A stretch of 64,000 nucleotides of DNA from Angelakisella sp. (GCA_020025195.1 JAHHSN010000002.1:1-64000), one strand, 5' to 3'. Shown: positions 49,206 to 58,348, numbered from the stretch's first letter. A program made the numbers and translations. Notes: generated by a model from the letters alone, not told the origin.

Positions 49206-49233
49206 CAAAAAGAGCCGCCCCGAAGGACGACCC
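49206..49233 (-). terminator. Terminator of the butyrate operon
   Basis: On the minus strand GGGTCGTCC-TTCG-GGGCGGCTC forms a UUCG-capped hairpin followed by TTTTTG, directly after etfA. Confidence 0.85.
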
Positions 49234-49259
49234 TTTCTGCAATTTAAGGAAACACAAAC

Positions 49260-50360
49260 TTATTTCTTCAGAGCCTTGATGGCGTCGATCATCATGGGAA
49301 CGACCTTGAAGAGGTCGCCGCAGATGCCGTAGTCAGCAGTCTGGAAGATGGGAGCGGTCTCGTTCTTGTTGACCGCGATGATGCACTCGGAGTCGCTCAT
49401 GCCGGCCAGGTGCTGGATGGCACCGGAGATACCGAGAGCTACATAGATCTTGGGACGAACGGTCTTACCGGTCTGACCGACCTGATGGTCGGCAGAGAGC
49501 CAGCCGGCGTCCACAGCAGCACGGGAGCCGCCGACAACGCCGCCGCCGAAGGCCTCAGCCAGCTCTTCGGCCAGCTTGATGCCGCCTTCCACGTCCTTGC
49601 TGATGCCACGGCCGACGGAGACGATAACATCGGCGCCGGAGAGGTCAACCAGCTCCTTGGCGGCCTTGACGATCTCCACGATCTCGGTCTTGAGGTCGGA
49701 GGCGTCGAGGGTCACCGCATACTTCTCAACAACGACCTTGTCAGCCTTGGCCTGGTCGAAGGGAGCCTTCTGCATAACGCCGGGACGAACGGTGGACATC
49801 TGGGGACGGAAGCGGGGGCAGATGATGGTAGCCATCAGGTGGCCGCCGAAGGCGGGACGGGTCATCTTCAGATGAGTGCCCTCGTCGAACTTCATGTTGT
49901 CCACGTCCATGGTGGAGGTGGTCTTCAGGAAGGCCTTGTATTTCTCGACGTCAACGTCCAGATGGGTGCAGTCCGCGGTCAGACCGGTGTGCAGACGAGC
50001 CGCGCAGCGGGGGCCGAGGTCACGGCCGATGTTGGTCGCGCCGATCAGCATGATCTCGGGCTTCTTCTCCATAACGACATCGCAGATGACCTTGGAGTAG
50101 GCGTCGGTGGTGTAATCCTTGAGCAGGGGATGCTCACAAACGATGATGCGGTCAGCGCCGTAGCCGCCCAGCTCCTTCGCGAGGCCCTCCACATGATCGC
50201 CAAGCAGGAGACCGCAGAGCTCAACGCCCAGATCATCGGCCAGCTTGCGGCCCTCGGAGATCAGTTCAAAATCGGTGGGCATCAGCTTGCCCTGACGCTG
50301 TTCACAGAATACCCAAACGCCCTTGAAAGCGGAAGGGTCTGTATTCATAAAAGTAGACAT
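49260..50360 (-). CDS. etfA: Electron transfer flavoprotein alpha subunit
   Basis: Partner of EtfB and butyryl-CoA dehydrogenase in electron bifurcation from NADH to crotonyl-CoA and ferredoxin. 366 residues from the ATG at 50360 (9 nt after AAAGGAG; the ATG at 50366 is too close). The FAD-binding C-terminal domain shows SVGRGI, GGSRAAVDAGWL, GQTGKTVRP and ALGISGAIQHLAGM. Last gene of the thl-crt-hbd-bcd-etfB-etfA operon. Confidence 0.96.
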   Translation of the reverse strand: MSTFMNTDPSAFKGVWVFCEQRQGKLMPTDFELISEGRKLADDLGVELCGLLLGDHVEGLAKELGGYGADRIIVCEHPLLKDYTTDAYSKVICDVVMEKKPEIMLIGATNIGRDLGPRCAARLHTGLTADCTHLDVDVEKYKAFLKTTSTMDVDNMKFDEGTHLKMTRPAFGGHLMATIICPRFRPQMSTVRPGVMQKAPFDQAKADKVVVEKYAVTLDASDLKTEIVEIVKAAKELVDLSGADVIVSVGRGISKDVEGGIKLAEELAEAFGGGVVGGSRAAVDAGWLSADHQVGQTGKTVRPKIYVALGISGAIQHLAGMSDSECIIAVNKNETAPIFQTADYGICGDLFKVVPMMIDAIKALKK

Positions 50361-50379
50361 AGTCATTTTCTCCTTTCTA

Positions 50380-51180
50380 TCAGATGATGTGTTTGGCAGC
50401 GAGCAGCTCAGCGAGCTTCTCGGCGGTTGCCTTGTCGGCGCCTTCCAGCATCATGCCGGCGCCCTTCTGAGGAGGAGTAAAGGACTTGTATACATTGGTG
50501 GGAGAACCCTTAAGACCGATGGTGTCCAGCTCGACCAGCGGATCGTCCTTCAGAGTGTCGAAGTTGTAGACCTCCAGGGGCTTCTCATAGCACTCAAAGA
50601 TCCCGCTGACGTTCATGTACCGGGGAGCGTTAAGCTCCTTGATGCAGGTGAGCAGGCAGGGAGTCTGGGTCTTGATGGTCATGTAGCCGTCTTCCAGCAT
50701 TCTCTTGCAGATGACCTTGTTGCCGTCCATCTCGATGTCGGCGACATAGGTGATCTGGGGGATATCCAGCTTCTCGGCGATCTGAGGACCGACCTGAGCG
50801 GTATCGCCGTCGATGGCCTGACGGCCGCAGAAGACGATGTCTCCCTCCTCAAGGCCGACCTTCTTGATGGCGGCAGCGAGGATCTGGGAGGTAGCGAAGG
50901 TATCGGAACCGCCGAACTCACGGGCGGAAACGAGAACAGCACGGTCGGCACCGCGGGCAAGCAGCTCACGGAGCATCCCCTCAGCAGGAGGAGGACCCAT
51001 GGAGATGACGACGACTTCGCAGCCGGTCTTATCTTTGAGCTCCAGAGCGGCTTCGATGGCGTTCAGGTCATCGGGGTTGGTGATGGTATCCATGGAAGCA
51101 CGATCCATGGTGCCGTCTTCTTTAACAGCAACCTTACCGGAGGTATCCGGTACTTGCTTAACACAAACAATGCATTTCAT
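50380..51180 (-). CDS. etfB: Electron transfer flavoprotein beta subunit
   Basis: 266 residues. KCIVCVKQVPDTSGKVAV at the N-terminus, DLNAIEAALELKD and FCGRQAIDGDTAQVGPQIAE in the middle are typical of EtfB from butyrate operons. In the bifurcating type this subunit binds the FAD that receives NADH electrons. Sits 18 bp after bcd and 19 bp before etfA. Confidence 0.96.
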   Translation of the reverse strand: MKCIVCVKQVPDTSGKVAVKEDGTMDRASMDTITNPDDLNAIEAALELKDKTGCEVVVISMGPPPAEGMLRELLARGADRAVLVSAREFGGSDTFATSQILAAAIKKVGLEEGDIVFCGRQAIDGDTAQVGPQIAEKLDIPQITYVADIEMDGNKVICKRMLEDGYMTIKTQTPCLLTCIKELNAPRYMNVSGIFECYEKPLEVYNFDTLKDDPLVELDTIGLKGSPTNVYKSFTPPQKGAGMMLEGADKATAEKLAELLAAKHII

Positions 51181-51198
51181 AGCGATATACTCCTCCTA

Positions 51199-52362
51199 TC
51201 AGTTTACTTTCAGGTGCGAAGCGATGACCATTCTCTGAACCTCGGAGGTACCCTCGTAGATTTCAGTGATCTTGGCGTCGCGCATCATGCGCTCAACGGG
51301 ATACTCACGGGTGTAGCCGTAACCACCGAAGAGCTGTACCGCGCGGCGGGTCACGTCGCTGGCAGCCTCAGCAGCAAACAGCTTCGCCATGGCGGCGTCA
51401 ACAGAATAGGGAACATGCTCGTTCTTCTTCATTGCGGCGGAGTATACAAGGAACTTAGCGGCTTCCATGCGGGTGTGCATATCAGCCAGCTGGAACTGGG
51501 TGTTCTGGAACTGAGAAATGCGGCGGCCGAACTGTACACGCTCGTGGGTGTACTTGATGGCCTCCTCCACAGCGCCCTCGCCGATACCCAGAGCCTGAGC
51601 AGCGATACCGATACGGCCGCCGTCGAGGGTAGCCATCGCGATATTGAAGCCTTTGCCCTTCTTGCCAAGCAGACGGTCGGCGGGGATGCGGCAGTCTTCC
51701 ATGATGAGTTCGCAGGTAGAGGAACCGCGGATACCCATCTTCTTCTCATGCTTACCAACAGAGAAGCCGGGATCGGTGCGCTCTACGATAAAGGCGGAGA
51801 TCTCCTTGCGGGTCTTCTTGGGGTTGCGCTTATCAGGAACAATGCCGGTAACGGCAATGATGATGAACACGTTGGCAAAGCCTGCGTTGGTGATGAAGAT
51901 CTTGGAGCCGTTCAGCACCCACTCATCGCCATCCAGGACAGCGACGGTCTGCTGACCCTGGGCGTCGGTGCCGGCGCCGGGCTCGGTCAGACCGAACGCG
52001 CCGAGCCACTCGCCGGAGCAGAGCTTGGGCAGATACTTCATCTTCTGCTCCTCGGTGCCGTTCTCAAGGATGGGAGCACAGCAGAGGGAGGTGTGGGCGG
52101 AGAGGATAACACCGGTGGTGCCGCAGACCTTGGAAAGCTCCTCAACAGCCATAACATAGGAGAGAACGTCACCGCCGGCACCGCCGTACTTCTTGGGGAT
52201 ATAGATACCCATCATTCCGAGCTTAGCCATCTTTTTGACGGTCTCCTCGGGGAACATTTCTTCCTCATCCACCTGCTCGGCGAGAGGTTTTACTTCATTT
52301 TCAGCAAACTCGCGGAACATTTTCTGCGCCAGAGCCTGCTCTTTGGACAGATTGAAATCCAT
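51199..52362 (-). CDS. bcd: Butyryl-CoA dehydrogenase (short-chain acyl-CoA dehydrogenase)
   Basis: 387 residues. Reduces crotonyl-CoA to butyryl-CoA with electrons from the EtfAB complex. FGLTEPGAGTDAQGQQT and FITNAGFANVFIIIAV bind flavin; the catalytic Glu is in IYEGTSEVQRMVI near the C-terminus; LFGGYGYTREYPVERMMRDA is the usual family signature. Its position between hbd and etfB fixes the role. Confidence 0.95.
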   Translation of the reverse strand: MDFNLSKEQALAQKMFREFAENEVKPLAEQVDEEEMFPEETVKKMAKLGMMGIYIPKKYGGAGGDVLSYVMAVEELSKVCGTTGVILSAHTSLCCAPILENGTEEQKMKYLPKLCSGEWLGAFGLTEPGAGTDAQGQQTVAVLDGDEWVLNGSKIFITNAGFANVFIIIAVTGIVPDKRNPKKTRKEISAFIVERTDPGFSVGKHEKKMGIRGSSTCELIMEDCRIPADRLLGKKGKGFNIAMATLDGGRIGIAAQALGIGEGAVEEAIKYTHERVQFGRRISQFQNTQFQLADMHTRMEAAKFLVYSAAMKKNEHVPYSVDAAMAKLFAAEAASDVTRRAVQLFGGYGYTREYPVERMMRDAKITEIYEGTSEVQRMVIASHLKVN

Positions 52363-52381
52363 GGTAGATCCTCCTTAACGC

Positions 52382-53224
52382 TTACTTTCTGTAATCATAG
52401 AAGCCAATGCCGGTCTTCTGGCCGAGCTTGCCGCCGCGGACCATCTTGCGGAGCAGCGGATGGGGACGATACTTGTCGTCGCCGGTCTCAGCCTGCAGGA
52501 CTTCCATGATCGCGAGGCAAACGTCCAGACCGATGAGGTCGCCCAGAGCGAGCGGGCCCATGGGATGGTTGGCGCCCAGCTTCATCGCGTTATCGATACC
52601 CTCAACAGAGGCAACGCCATCCGCCAGGATGCCGACCGCTTCGTTGATCATGGGGATCAGGATACGATTAACAACGAAGCCGGCGGCTTCCTCAACCTGT
52701 ACGGGGGTCTTGCCGATATCCTCGGAGATCTTCTTGATGGTCTCGACCATCTCAGCGGGGGTGTTAAGACCGGCAATGACTTCCACCAGCTTCATGACAG
52801 GAGCGGGGTTAAAGAAGTGCATACCGATCAGGGGACGATCCAGGCCGGCGCCGATCTCGGTGATGGAGAGGGAAGAGGTGTTGGTCGCGAACATGCACTC
52901 GGGCTTGCAGATGTCCTGCAGCTCCTTGAAGGTCTGCTTCTTGATCTCCATGTTCTCGATGGCAGCCTCAATGACGAGGTCGCAGTCCTTGCAGATGGTC
53001 TTGACGCCGGTGGTGATCTTGGAAACGATCGCGTCAGCAGCGGCCTGCTCCATCTTACCCTTGGCTACACGGCGGTTGAGGCCGCCCTCGATCTTGGCTT
53101 TGCCCTTAGCGGCAAATTCCTCGTTGATGTCGCACAGAAATACTTCATAGCCGTTCGCCTGAGCAAAAGCCTGAGCAATGCCGGAACCCATGGTGCCTGC
53201 GCCGATAATACCAACTTTCATCAT
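52382..53224 (-). CDS. hbd: 3-hydroxybutyryl-CoA dehydrogenase
   Basis: 280 residues, reduces acetoacetyl-CoA to 3-hydroxybutyryl-CoA. NAD(P) loop GIIGAGTMGSGIAQAFAQ, catalytic His in IGMHFFNPAPVMKLVEVI, and C-terminal domain NHPMGPLALGDLIGLDV. Two adjacent ATG codons follow TTGGAGG; the second has the better spacing (7 nt). Confidence 0.97.
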   Translation of the reverse strand: MMKVGIIGAGTMGSGIAQAFAQANGYEVFLCDINEEFAAKGKAKIEGGLNRRVAKGKMEQAAADAIVSKITTGVKTICKDCDLVIEAAIENMEIKKQTFKELQDICKPECMFATNTSSLSITEIGAGLDRPLIGMHFFNPAPVMKLVEVIAGLNTPAEMVETIKKISEDIGKTPVQVEEAAGFVVNRILIPMINEAVGILADGVASVEGIDNAMKLGANHPMGPLALGDLIGLDVCLAIMEVLQAETGDDKYRPHPLLRKMVRGGKLGQKTGIGFYDYRK

Positions 53225-53267
53225 GATACCTCCAAATTAAATATTCAAAATATAAAGTAAACTTATA

Positions 53268-54044
53268 TTACTTATTCTGGAATTCCTCGTGTTTGCGCTT
53301 CTCGAGGAACGCGTTCATGCCCTCTTTCTGGTCGAGGGTCTCAAAGCAGTCGCCAAAGAGCTTTTCCTCGATGACGATGGCCTGATCCATATCCACGTCG
53401 ATGCCTTCGTTCATTGCCTTCTTGCAGTTGCGAACGGCAATGGGAGCATTCTTCGCGATGGTGGAAGCGAGCTTCTTCGCAGCGGGAAGGAGCTCCTCCA
53501 GGGGATAAACGCTGTTGACAAGACCGATACGATACGCTTCGTCCGCCTTGATGTTGCGGGCGCCGTAGATCATCTCCTTGGCCTTGCCGGTGCCAACCAC
53601 GCGCATGAGACGCTGGGTGCCGCCGAAGCCGGGGGTGATGCCGAGGCCAACCTCAGGCTGACCGAAGACGGCGTTCTCGGAGCAGATGCGGATGTCGCAG
53701 CTCATGGAGAGCTCGCAGCCGCCGCCCAGCGAGAAGCCGTTAACCGCAGCGATAACGGGGAGGGGGAAGGTTTCCAGACGACGGAAAACGTCGTTGCCCT
53801 TCTTACCGAAGGCTTCGCCCTCGGCCTTGGTGAGGGTGCTCATCTCGCCAATGTCCGCGCCCGCCACAAAGGCCTTTTCTCCGGCGCCGGTGACAATGAG
53901 GCAGCGGATGGCGTCTTGATCGACCGCGTCCAGAACAGCGGAAAGCTCATCCAGAACAGCGCTGTTCAGCGCATTGAGCGCCTTGGGGCGGTTGATGGTG
54001 AGGATACCGACCTGACCCTCCACTTCATAGGTAACAAATTCCAT
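53268..54044 (-). CDS. crt: 3-hydroxybutyryl-CoA dehydratase (crotonase)
   Basis: 258 residues, dehydrates 3-hydroxybutyryl-CoA to crotonyl-CoA. Oxyanion-hole segments FVAGADIGEM and FSLGGGCELSMSCD; the two catalytic glutamates lie in GGGCELSM and FGQPEVGLGI. A hairpin lies between it and thl upstream. Codon use is strongly optimised, as in the rest of the operon. Confidence 0.96.
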   Translation of the reverse strand: MEFVTYEVEGQVGILTINRPKALNALNSAVLDELSAVLDAVDQDAIRCLIVTGAGEKAFVAGADIGEMSTLTKAEGEAFGKKGNDVFRRLETFPLPVIAAVNGFSLGGGCELSMSCDIRICSENAVFGQPEVGLGITPGFGGTQRLMRVVGTGKAKEMIYGARNIKADEAYRIGLVNSVYPLEELLPAAKKLASTIAKNAPIAVRNCKKAMNEGIDVDMDQAIVIEEKLFGDCFETLDQKEGMNAFLEKRKHEEFQNK

Positions 54045-54075
54045 GGATCGTCACTCCTATAAATATGATGATGGC

Positions 54076-54110
54076 AGGTCACCGGGCAGCAAAGCGCTGT
54101 CCGGTGACCC
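54076..54110 (-). promoter_or_regulatory. Hairpin between thl and crt
   Basis: GGTCACCGG pairs with CCGGTGACC, with an inner CAGC/GCTG stem. No T run follows, so it is more likely an mRNA processing or stability element than a terminator. Confidence 0.65.
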
Positions 54111-54126
54111 AGATTAATTATAACGA

Positions 54127-55317
54127 TTAGTCACGCTCAACTACGGTCGCGCAGCCCATGCCGCCGCCGATGCAGAGAGTGGCAAGACCGGACTTGGCGT
54201 CGCGCTTCTGCATCTCATGGAGCAGAGTAACGAGGATACGGCAGCCGGAAGCACCTACGGGATGGCCGAGGGCGATGGCACCGCCGTTGACATTGAGCTT
54301 CGCCATATCAAAGCCGAGGTCGCGGCCGACAGCCAGAGACTGAGCAGCGAAAGCTTCGTTGGCTTCGATGAGATCCATGTCAGCAACCTTCTTGCCGAGA
54401 CGATCCATCAGCTTGCGGGTAGCAGCGATCGGGCCGAGACCCATGACGCTGGGATCTACGCCGCCGAGGTCACCGCCGACCCAGGTAGCCATGGGCTTAA
54501 CACCCAGCTCCTTGGCCTTCTCCTCGCTCATGACAACCACAGCGGCAGCGCCGTCGTTGATACCGGAGGAGTTACCGGCGGTCACGATGCCGTCCTTCTT
54601 GAAGGCGGGCTTCAGCTTGGCAAGACCTTCAGCGGTGGTGCCGGGACGGGGACCCTCGTCGGTGTCAACGATGGTGTCGCCCTTCTTGCCGTGGATAACA
54701 ACGGGAACGATCTCATCCTTGAAGGCACCGGCTTCCTGCGCGGCAACAGCCTTCTGCTGGCTGTTGGCGGCAAACTCATCCAGCTCCTCACGGGTGAGGT
54801 GATACTGCTCAGCAACGTTCTCAGCAGTAATGCCCATGTGATAGTTGTTGAAGACGTCCCACAGAGCATCGTTGACCATGGTGTCGACGAGCTCGCTCTT
54901 GCCCATGGGGTAACCCATGCGGTAACCGTTACGGCCCTTCATCATTGCGAAGGGAGCCATGGACATATTCTCAGTACCACCGGCGACAACGATGTCGGCA
55001 CGGCCGGTCTCGATGAGCATCGCGGCGGTGTTGACAGCCTCAAGGCCGGAACCGCAGACGACGTTCAGGCAGACAGCGGGAGTGGTGATGGGAAGACCCG
55101 CCTTGAGAGAAGCCTGACGGGCAACGTTCTGGCCCTGACCGGCCTGAATAACACAGCCCATGTAGACCTGATCGACCTGCTCGGGCTTAAGACCCGCGCG
55201 CTTTACAGCTTCCGCGATGACAACAGCGCCGAGATCGGCAGCGGACACGTTGGAGAGAGCACCGTTCATTTTGCCGATAGCAGTACGGCAGGCGCCGGCT
55301 AATACGATTTTCTTCAT
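54127..55317 (-). CDS. thl: Acetyl-CoA acetyltransferase (thiolase)
   Basis: 396 residues, condenses two acetyl-CoA to acetoacetyl-CoA, the first step to butyrate. Nucleophilic Cys in NVVCGSGLEAVNTA, His in GGAIALGHPVGASG and the second Cys in CIGGGMGCATV. Start follows TTAAGGAGG. The 79-bp gap to coaD holds no clear promoter, so transcription may come from the coaD promoter. Confidence 0.97.
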   Translation of the reverse strand: MKKIVLAGACRTAIGKMNGALSNVSAADLGAVVIAEAVKRAGLKPEQVDQVYMGCVIQAGQGQNVARQASLKAGLPITTPAVCLNVVCGSGLEAVNTAAMLIETGRADIVVAGGTENMSMAPFAMMKGRNGYRMGYPMGKSELVDTMVNDALWDVFNNYHMGITAENVAEQYHLTREELDEFAANSQQKAVAAQEAGAFKDEIVPVVIHGKKGDTIVDTDEGPRPGTTAEGLAKLKPAFKKDGIVTAGNSSGINDGAAAVVVMSEEKAKELGVKPMATWVGGDLGGVDPSVMGLGPIAATRKLMDRLGKKVADMDLIEANEAFAAQSLAVGRDLGFDMAKLNVNGGAIALGHPVGASGCRILVTLLHEMQKRDAKSGLATLCIGGGMGCATVVERD

Positions 55318-55396
55318 GATGTAGTTGCCTCCTTAAATTGAATCTTTTAAATTGTAGACTAATATTTTGAGATTGCCTCGCAATCGGGGTGACGGT

Positions 55397-55888
55397 TCAG
55401 AGCTGGCCCTGGCTGAGCTTTTCCCGCAGCCGGGCGGCGACATAGGGGTTTACAAACTTATTGATGTTGGTGCCCTCATAGTGCGCTACCTCCTTGACGA
55501 TGGTGCTGCTGAGGTAGGCGTAGCGGGGGCTGGTGGTAAAGAACATAGTGTCGATGTTGGGGTCCAGGATGCGGTTGGTCTGTGCCATCTGCATCTCCAC
55601 CTCAAAATCGGTGACGGCACGCAGCCCGCGGATGATGATATTGGCGCCGCGGTCCCGGGCAAAGTCCACTGTGCGGCCGGTGAAGGTCTCCACCGTAACG
55701 TTGGGGAATTCCCGGGTACTTTCCCGCAGCATATCCACGCGCTCCTCCACAGTAAAGAGAGGATGTTTGTCTCGATTGATGAGCACTCCGATGATGAGGT
55801 TGTCCACAGCGCGGGAAGCGCGTCGGATGATGTCGATGTGGCCGAGGGTGACGGGGTCGAAGCTCCCCGGATAAATCGCTTTTATCAT
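55397..55888 (-). CDS. coaD: Phosphopantetheine adenylyltransferase
   Basis: Fourth step of coenzyme A synthesis: ATP plus 4'-phosphopantetheine to dephospho-CoA. 163 residues. Nucleotidyltransferase motif YPGSFDPVTLGHIDII, IIRGLRAVTDFE and YLSSTIVKEVA are intact. It lies directly upstream of thl on the same strand, so CoA supply and the CoA-dependent butyrate pathway may be transcribed together. Confidence 0.97.
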   Translation of the reverse strand: MIKAIYPGSFDPVTLGHIDIIRRASRAVDNLIIGVLINRDKHPLFTVEERVDMLRESTREFPNVTVETFTGRTVDFARDRGANIIIRGLRAVTDFEVEMQMAQTNRILDPNIDTMFFTTSPRYAYLSSTIVKEVAHYEGTNINKFVNPYVAARLREKLSQGQL

Positions 55889-55920
55889 AGCCCTATCCTT
55901 TCAGCGGAGATGGTTCATGA

Positions 55921-55973
55921 GGGATTGTTCTTCTTGGCCTCAATGAACATTGCTCCAATATAAGAACAATCCC
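55921..55973 (-). repeat. 12-bp inverted repeat in the coaD leader
   Basis: GGGATTGTTCTT (55921-55932) and AAGAACAATCCC (55962-55973) are perfect complements 29 bp apart, with a CAATG-AA-CATTG repeat inside. The coaD transcript is expected to start within the upstream arm, so this may be a DNA operator or a leader hairpin. Confidence 0.75.
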
Positions 55974-56016
55974 AGTATAACTATTTGACAAACGATTGTC
56001 AAATAGTTGACAATCG
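55974..56016 (-). promoter_or_regulatory. coaD promoter with palindromic operator
   Basis: Minus strand: TTGACA (55997-56002), 17-bp spacer, TATACT (55974-55979). The -35 is one arm of a 10-bp perfect inverted repeat (55993-56002 with 56007-56016, loop ATAG), and a further TTGACA-like copy lies on each side. A repressor site over the -35 is likely. Confidence 0.82.
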
Positions 56017-56433
56017 TCAAAAAGACGGAAAACAGGGGTGTTTCATGGGTAATATTACCCCCTCATTTTACGATTTAGGGGAAAGCTATAAAAGCTTGCA
56101 CCCATTTATGAATAAATACATTCCTATCTTGTTATATAGCACCAATAAATGAGCGAAAATAGTGAAAAAGTAAACGAGCGAAGGCGACAAGTTGCACAAA
56201 AAACGGACATAAAATTTGGAATTGGCTGGTGCCGGAAAAAAACAGTTTGTTGTTTTTTTATAGTAGAAATGTTATGGTAACTTCAAAACCCATGCTGCTC
56301 CCATTATAGATGCACAAAGAAAAAAGAGAAGTGCGGAGAGAGAATCCCGGGCAGAAAAGGTGTCGCGGGAGGTGGAGGTTCGTGGTATAATGGAGCCGGA
56401 AACCACAGCTTGCCGAGAAAGAGAGGAATTGCC
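56017..56433. other. Palindrome-rich intergenic DNA
   Basis: No gene is seen here. It holds a perfect 14-bp palindrome GGGTAATATTACCC (56047-56060), AAGCTATAAAAGCTT, an ATTTAT/ATAAAT pair, a long AT-rich stretch and an extended -10 element TGGTATAAT (56383-56391) that probably drives the Nudix gene. Confidence 0.6.
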
Positions 56434-56919
56434 ATGATCCTGTCCACCCTTTGCTATATTGAAAAAGAAGACTGCTGCCTTCTGCTTCACCGTGTGAAAA
56501 AGAAAAACGACCTCAACCACGACAAGTGGATCGGGATCGGCGGGAAATTTGAGGAAGGGGAAAGCCCGGAGGAGTGCATCCTCCGCGAAACGCGGGAGGA
56601 AACGGGGCTCAGCCTTACCGACTACCGCTACCGTGGCCTTGTGACCTTTACCTCAAACGAAGCCCCTGCCGAGTATATGCACCTCTTTACCGCCTCGGGC
56701 TTTACCGGGACGCTGAAGGAGTGTGACGAGGGCACGCTGGAATGGGTTCCGTGGAAAAAATTCGCGTCTCTGCCGCAGTGGGAGGGCGACCGCATCTTCC
56801 TCAGGCTTCTTAGGGAAGGAGCACCGTTCTTTTCCCTCAAGCTTACCTATGAGGGCGACCGCCTTGCCGCGGCGGCGCTGAACGGAAAGCCGCTTGAGAA
56901 AGGGGAGTGGAACGCATGA
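56434..56919 (+). CDS. Nudix hydrolase (MutT/8-oxo-dGTP diphosphatase type)
   Basis: 161 residues. The Nudix box GGKFEEGESPEECILRETRE-ETGL (G-x5-E-x7-R-E-x2-E-E) is complete. The following FTSNEAPAEYMHLFTA and ECDEGTLEWVPW pieces resemble clostridial and streptococcal MutX-type proteins that sanitise oxidised nucleotides. The ATG at 56434 follows GAGAGGAA. The stop overlaps the DUF523 start by 4 bp. Confidence 0.9.
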   Translation: MILSTLCYIEKEDCCLLLHRVKKKNDLNHDKWIGIGGKFEEGESPEECILRETREETGLSLTDYRYRGLVTFTSNEAPAEYMHLFTASGFTGTLKECDEGTLEWVPWKKFASLPQWEGDRIFLRLLREGAPFFSLKLTYEGDRLAAAALNGKPLEKGEWNA

Positions 56920-57380
56920 ATATTCTGGTCAGCACCTGTCTTTTGGGGCTTCCCTGCCGCTATGACGGCGAGAGCCGTCTCTGCCCGGAGGTTTTGGAGC
57001 TTATGAAGGTGCATCATCTGGTGCCGGTCTGTCCCGAGACCATCGGGGGACTGGCCACCCCGCGCCCGCCCGCCGAGCGGAGGGGAGAGCGGGTTGTCAC
57101 CCGGGAGGGACGGGACGTGACCGAGGAGTACAGAAGGGGTGCCGAAGCGGCGCTCACGCTCTGCCGCCTGTTTGACTGCAAAGCGGCGCTCCTCAAGGAG
57201 AGAAGTCCCAGCTGCGGGTGCGGTTTTATCCACAACGGGCTCTTTGACGGAGGTCTGATCGAAGGGGACGGCGTCACCGCCGAGCTCCTGAGGGAGCATG
57301 GCGTTCCGGTTTATGGCGAGAGCGAATGGAAAAAGCTGCTGCCGCCAGAGACGGAAAAGCCGAAAAAGTATAAGTATTAA
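56916..57380 (+). CDS. DUF523 domain-containing protein
   Basis: 154 residues. Conserved cysteine pattern STCLLGLPCRYDGE, VPVCPE and SPSCGCG typical of DUF523, probably a metal or iron-sulfur site. GIYENGLFDGG-like end (FIHNGLFDGGLIEGDGVTA) is also conserved. Function unknown; desulfidase-like roles have been discussed for the family. Translationally coupled to the Nudix gene. Confidence 0.88.
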   Translation: MNILVSTCLLGLPCRYDGESRLCPEVLELMKVHHLVPVCPETIGGLATPRPPAERRGERVVTREGRDVTEEYRRGAEAALTLCRLFDCKAALLKERSPSCGCGFIHNGLFDGGLIEGDGVTAELLREHGVPVYGESEWKKLLPPETEKPKKYKY

Positions 57381-57445
57381 ATAGAAGAATAGCATAAAAC
57401 GGTGCAAAATAACACCATTTCATAAATATTTTACAAAAGACAGAA

Positions 57446-57487
57446 AAAAAGGACGGCGAGACCGGGAGGGCCTTGTCGTCCTTTTAA
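57446..57487. terminator. Bidirectional terminator between DUF523 and HAD genes
   Basis: AAAGGACGGC pairs with GTCGTCCTTT (one G-U) around a GGGAGGGCC loop, with T runs on both strands. Confidence 0.85.
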
Positions 57488-57505
57488 TTGATGCGTGGGA
57501 AAAGT

Positions 57506-58348
57506 TTAGATGACGCCCAAATGCCTCACCGCAAAGGCAACTCCGTCCTCTTCGTTTCGGCGGGTCACAAAGTCGGCGGCGGCTTTCACCTCGTCCAGAG
57601 CGTTTCCCATCGCGACGCCGATGCCGGCCAGCTTTATCATGTCGGTGTCGTTGTCCGCATCCCCAAAGGCGATGCATTCCGCGGGGGAAAGGCCTAAGAT
57701 CTCACAGACCTGCCGGAGCCCCCAGCTTTTACTGGCTCTCCGGTCGTTGATCTCCAGATTGTAGGGGAGAGTGCTCACCATACGAAGTGCGTCTCCGAAG
57801 CGTTCCCTGCCCCAAGCCTTTACCGACGCCTTCTGCTCGGGAGTCACAAAGGGCAGGTTGACCTTTTCCACCGGGAAGGCGTTGGGCTCGGCGTAATGGC
57901 GGATGTTCTCCACCACGACGCCGGTGCCGCTACGGAAGGCGTGGAGATGATAGGGGGGAAGGTGCAGCTCCTCCCGGCGCTCCCAGTGCGCCCGGGAAAG
58001 GAACATCTGTCCGCCGGCGCAGAGCTCCACCAGAAGCTCCGGCTCCTCCCGCTCCAGATGGGCGAGAATCTCCTCGGTAATGTCATAGGGGAGAGCGGCG
58101 CGGCGCAGAACGGTACCGTCCCGCCGGGTGACGGAGCTTCCGTTGCAGGTGATGAAATAGCGGATGTATGGGATGGCGCGGACGGCGGGGGCCACGGCGC
58201 TGAGGCTCCGTCCGGTGGCGGCGACCACATGGATACCATGGGCGGCGGCCTCATCTAGAGCGGCGCGGTTCGCGGGGGAGACGGTCTCGTGGTCGTCCAT
58301 CAGCAGGGTGCCGTCGAGATCCAGCGCGATGAGTTTAATGGGGGCCAT
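57506..58348 (-). CDS. HAD superfamily hydrolase, Cof type
   Basis: 280 residues from the ATG at 58348, six nt after AAAGGAGG; earlier in-frame codons lie inside the RluA gene. HAD motif I ALDLDGTLL, motif II TGRS, motif III lysine in ASKSWGL and motif IV GDADNDTDMI. Cof-type phosphatases act on sugar phosphates, flavin or vitamin phosphates. Overlaps the RluA stop by 14 bp, so it is coupled. Confidence 0.92.
   Translation of the reverse strand: MAPIKLIALDLDGTLLMDDHETVSPANRAALDEAAAHGIHVVAATGRSLSAVAPAVRAIPYIRYFITCNGSSVTRRDGTVLRRAALPYDITEEILAHLEREEPELLVELCAGGQMFLSRAHWERREELHLPPYHLHAFRSGTGVVVENIRHYAEPNAFPVEKVNLPFVTPEQKASVKAWGRERFGDALRMVSTLPYNLEINDRRASKSWGLRQVCEILGLSPAECIAFGDADNDTDMIKLAGIGVAMGNALDEVKAAADFVTRRNEEDGVAFAVRHLGVI

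Noticed and set aside
56272..56520. Minus-strand 82-codon frame
   Set aside because: Overlaps the start of the Nudix gene and its promoter; composition is unlike a real protein and no ribosome site is present.
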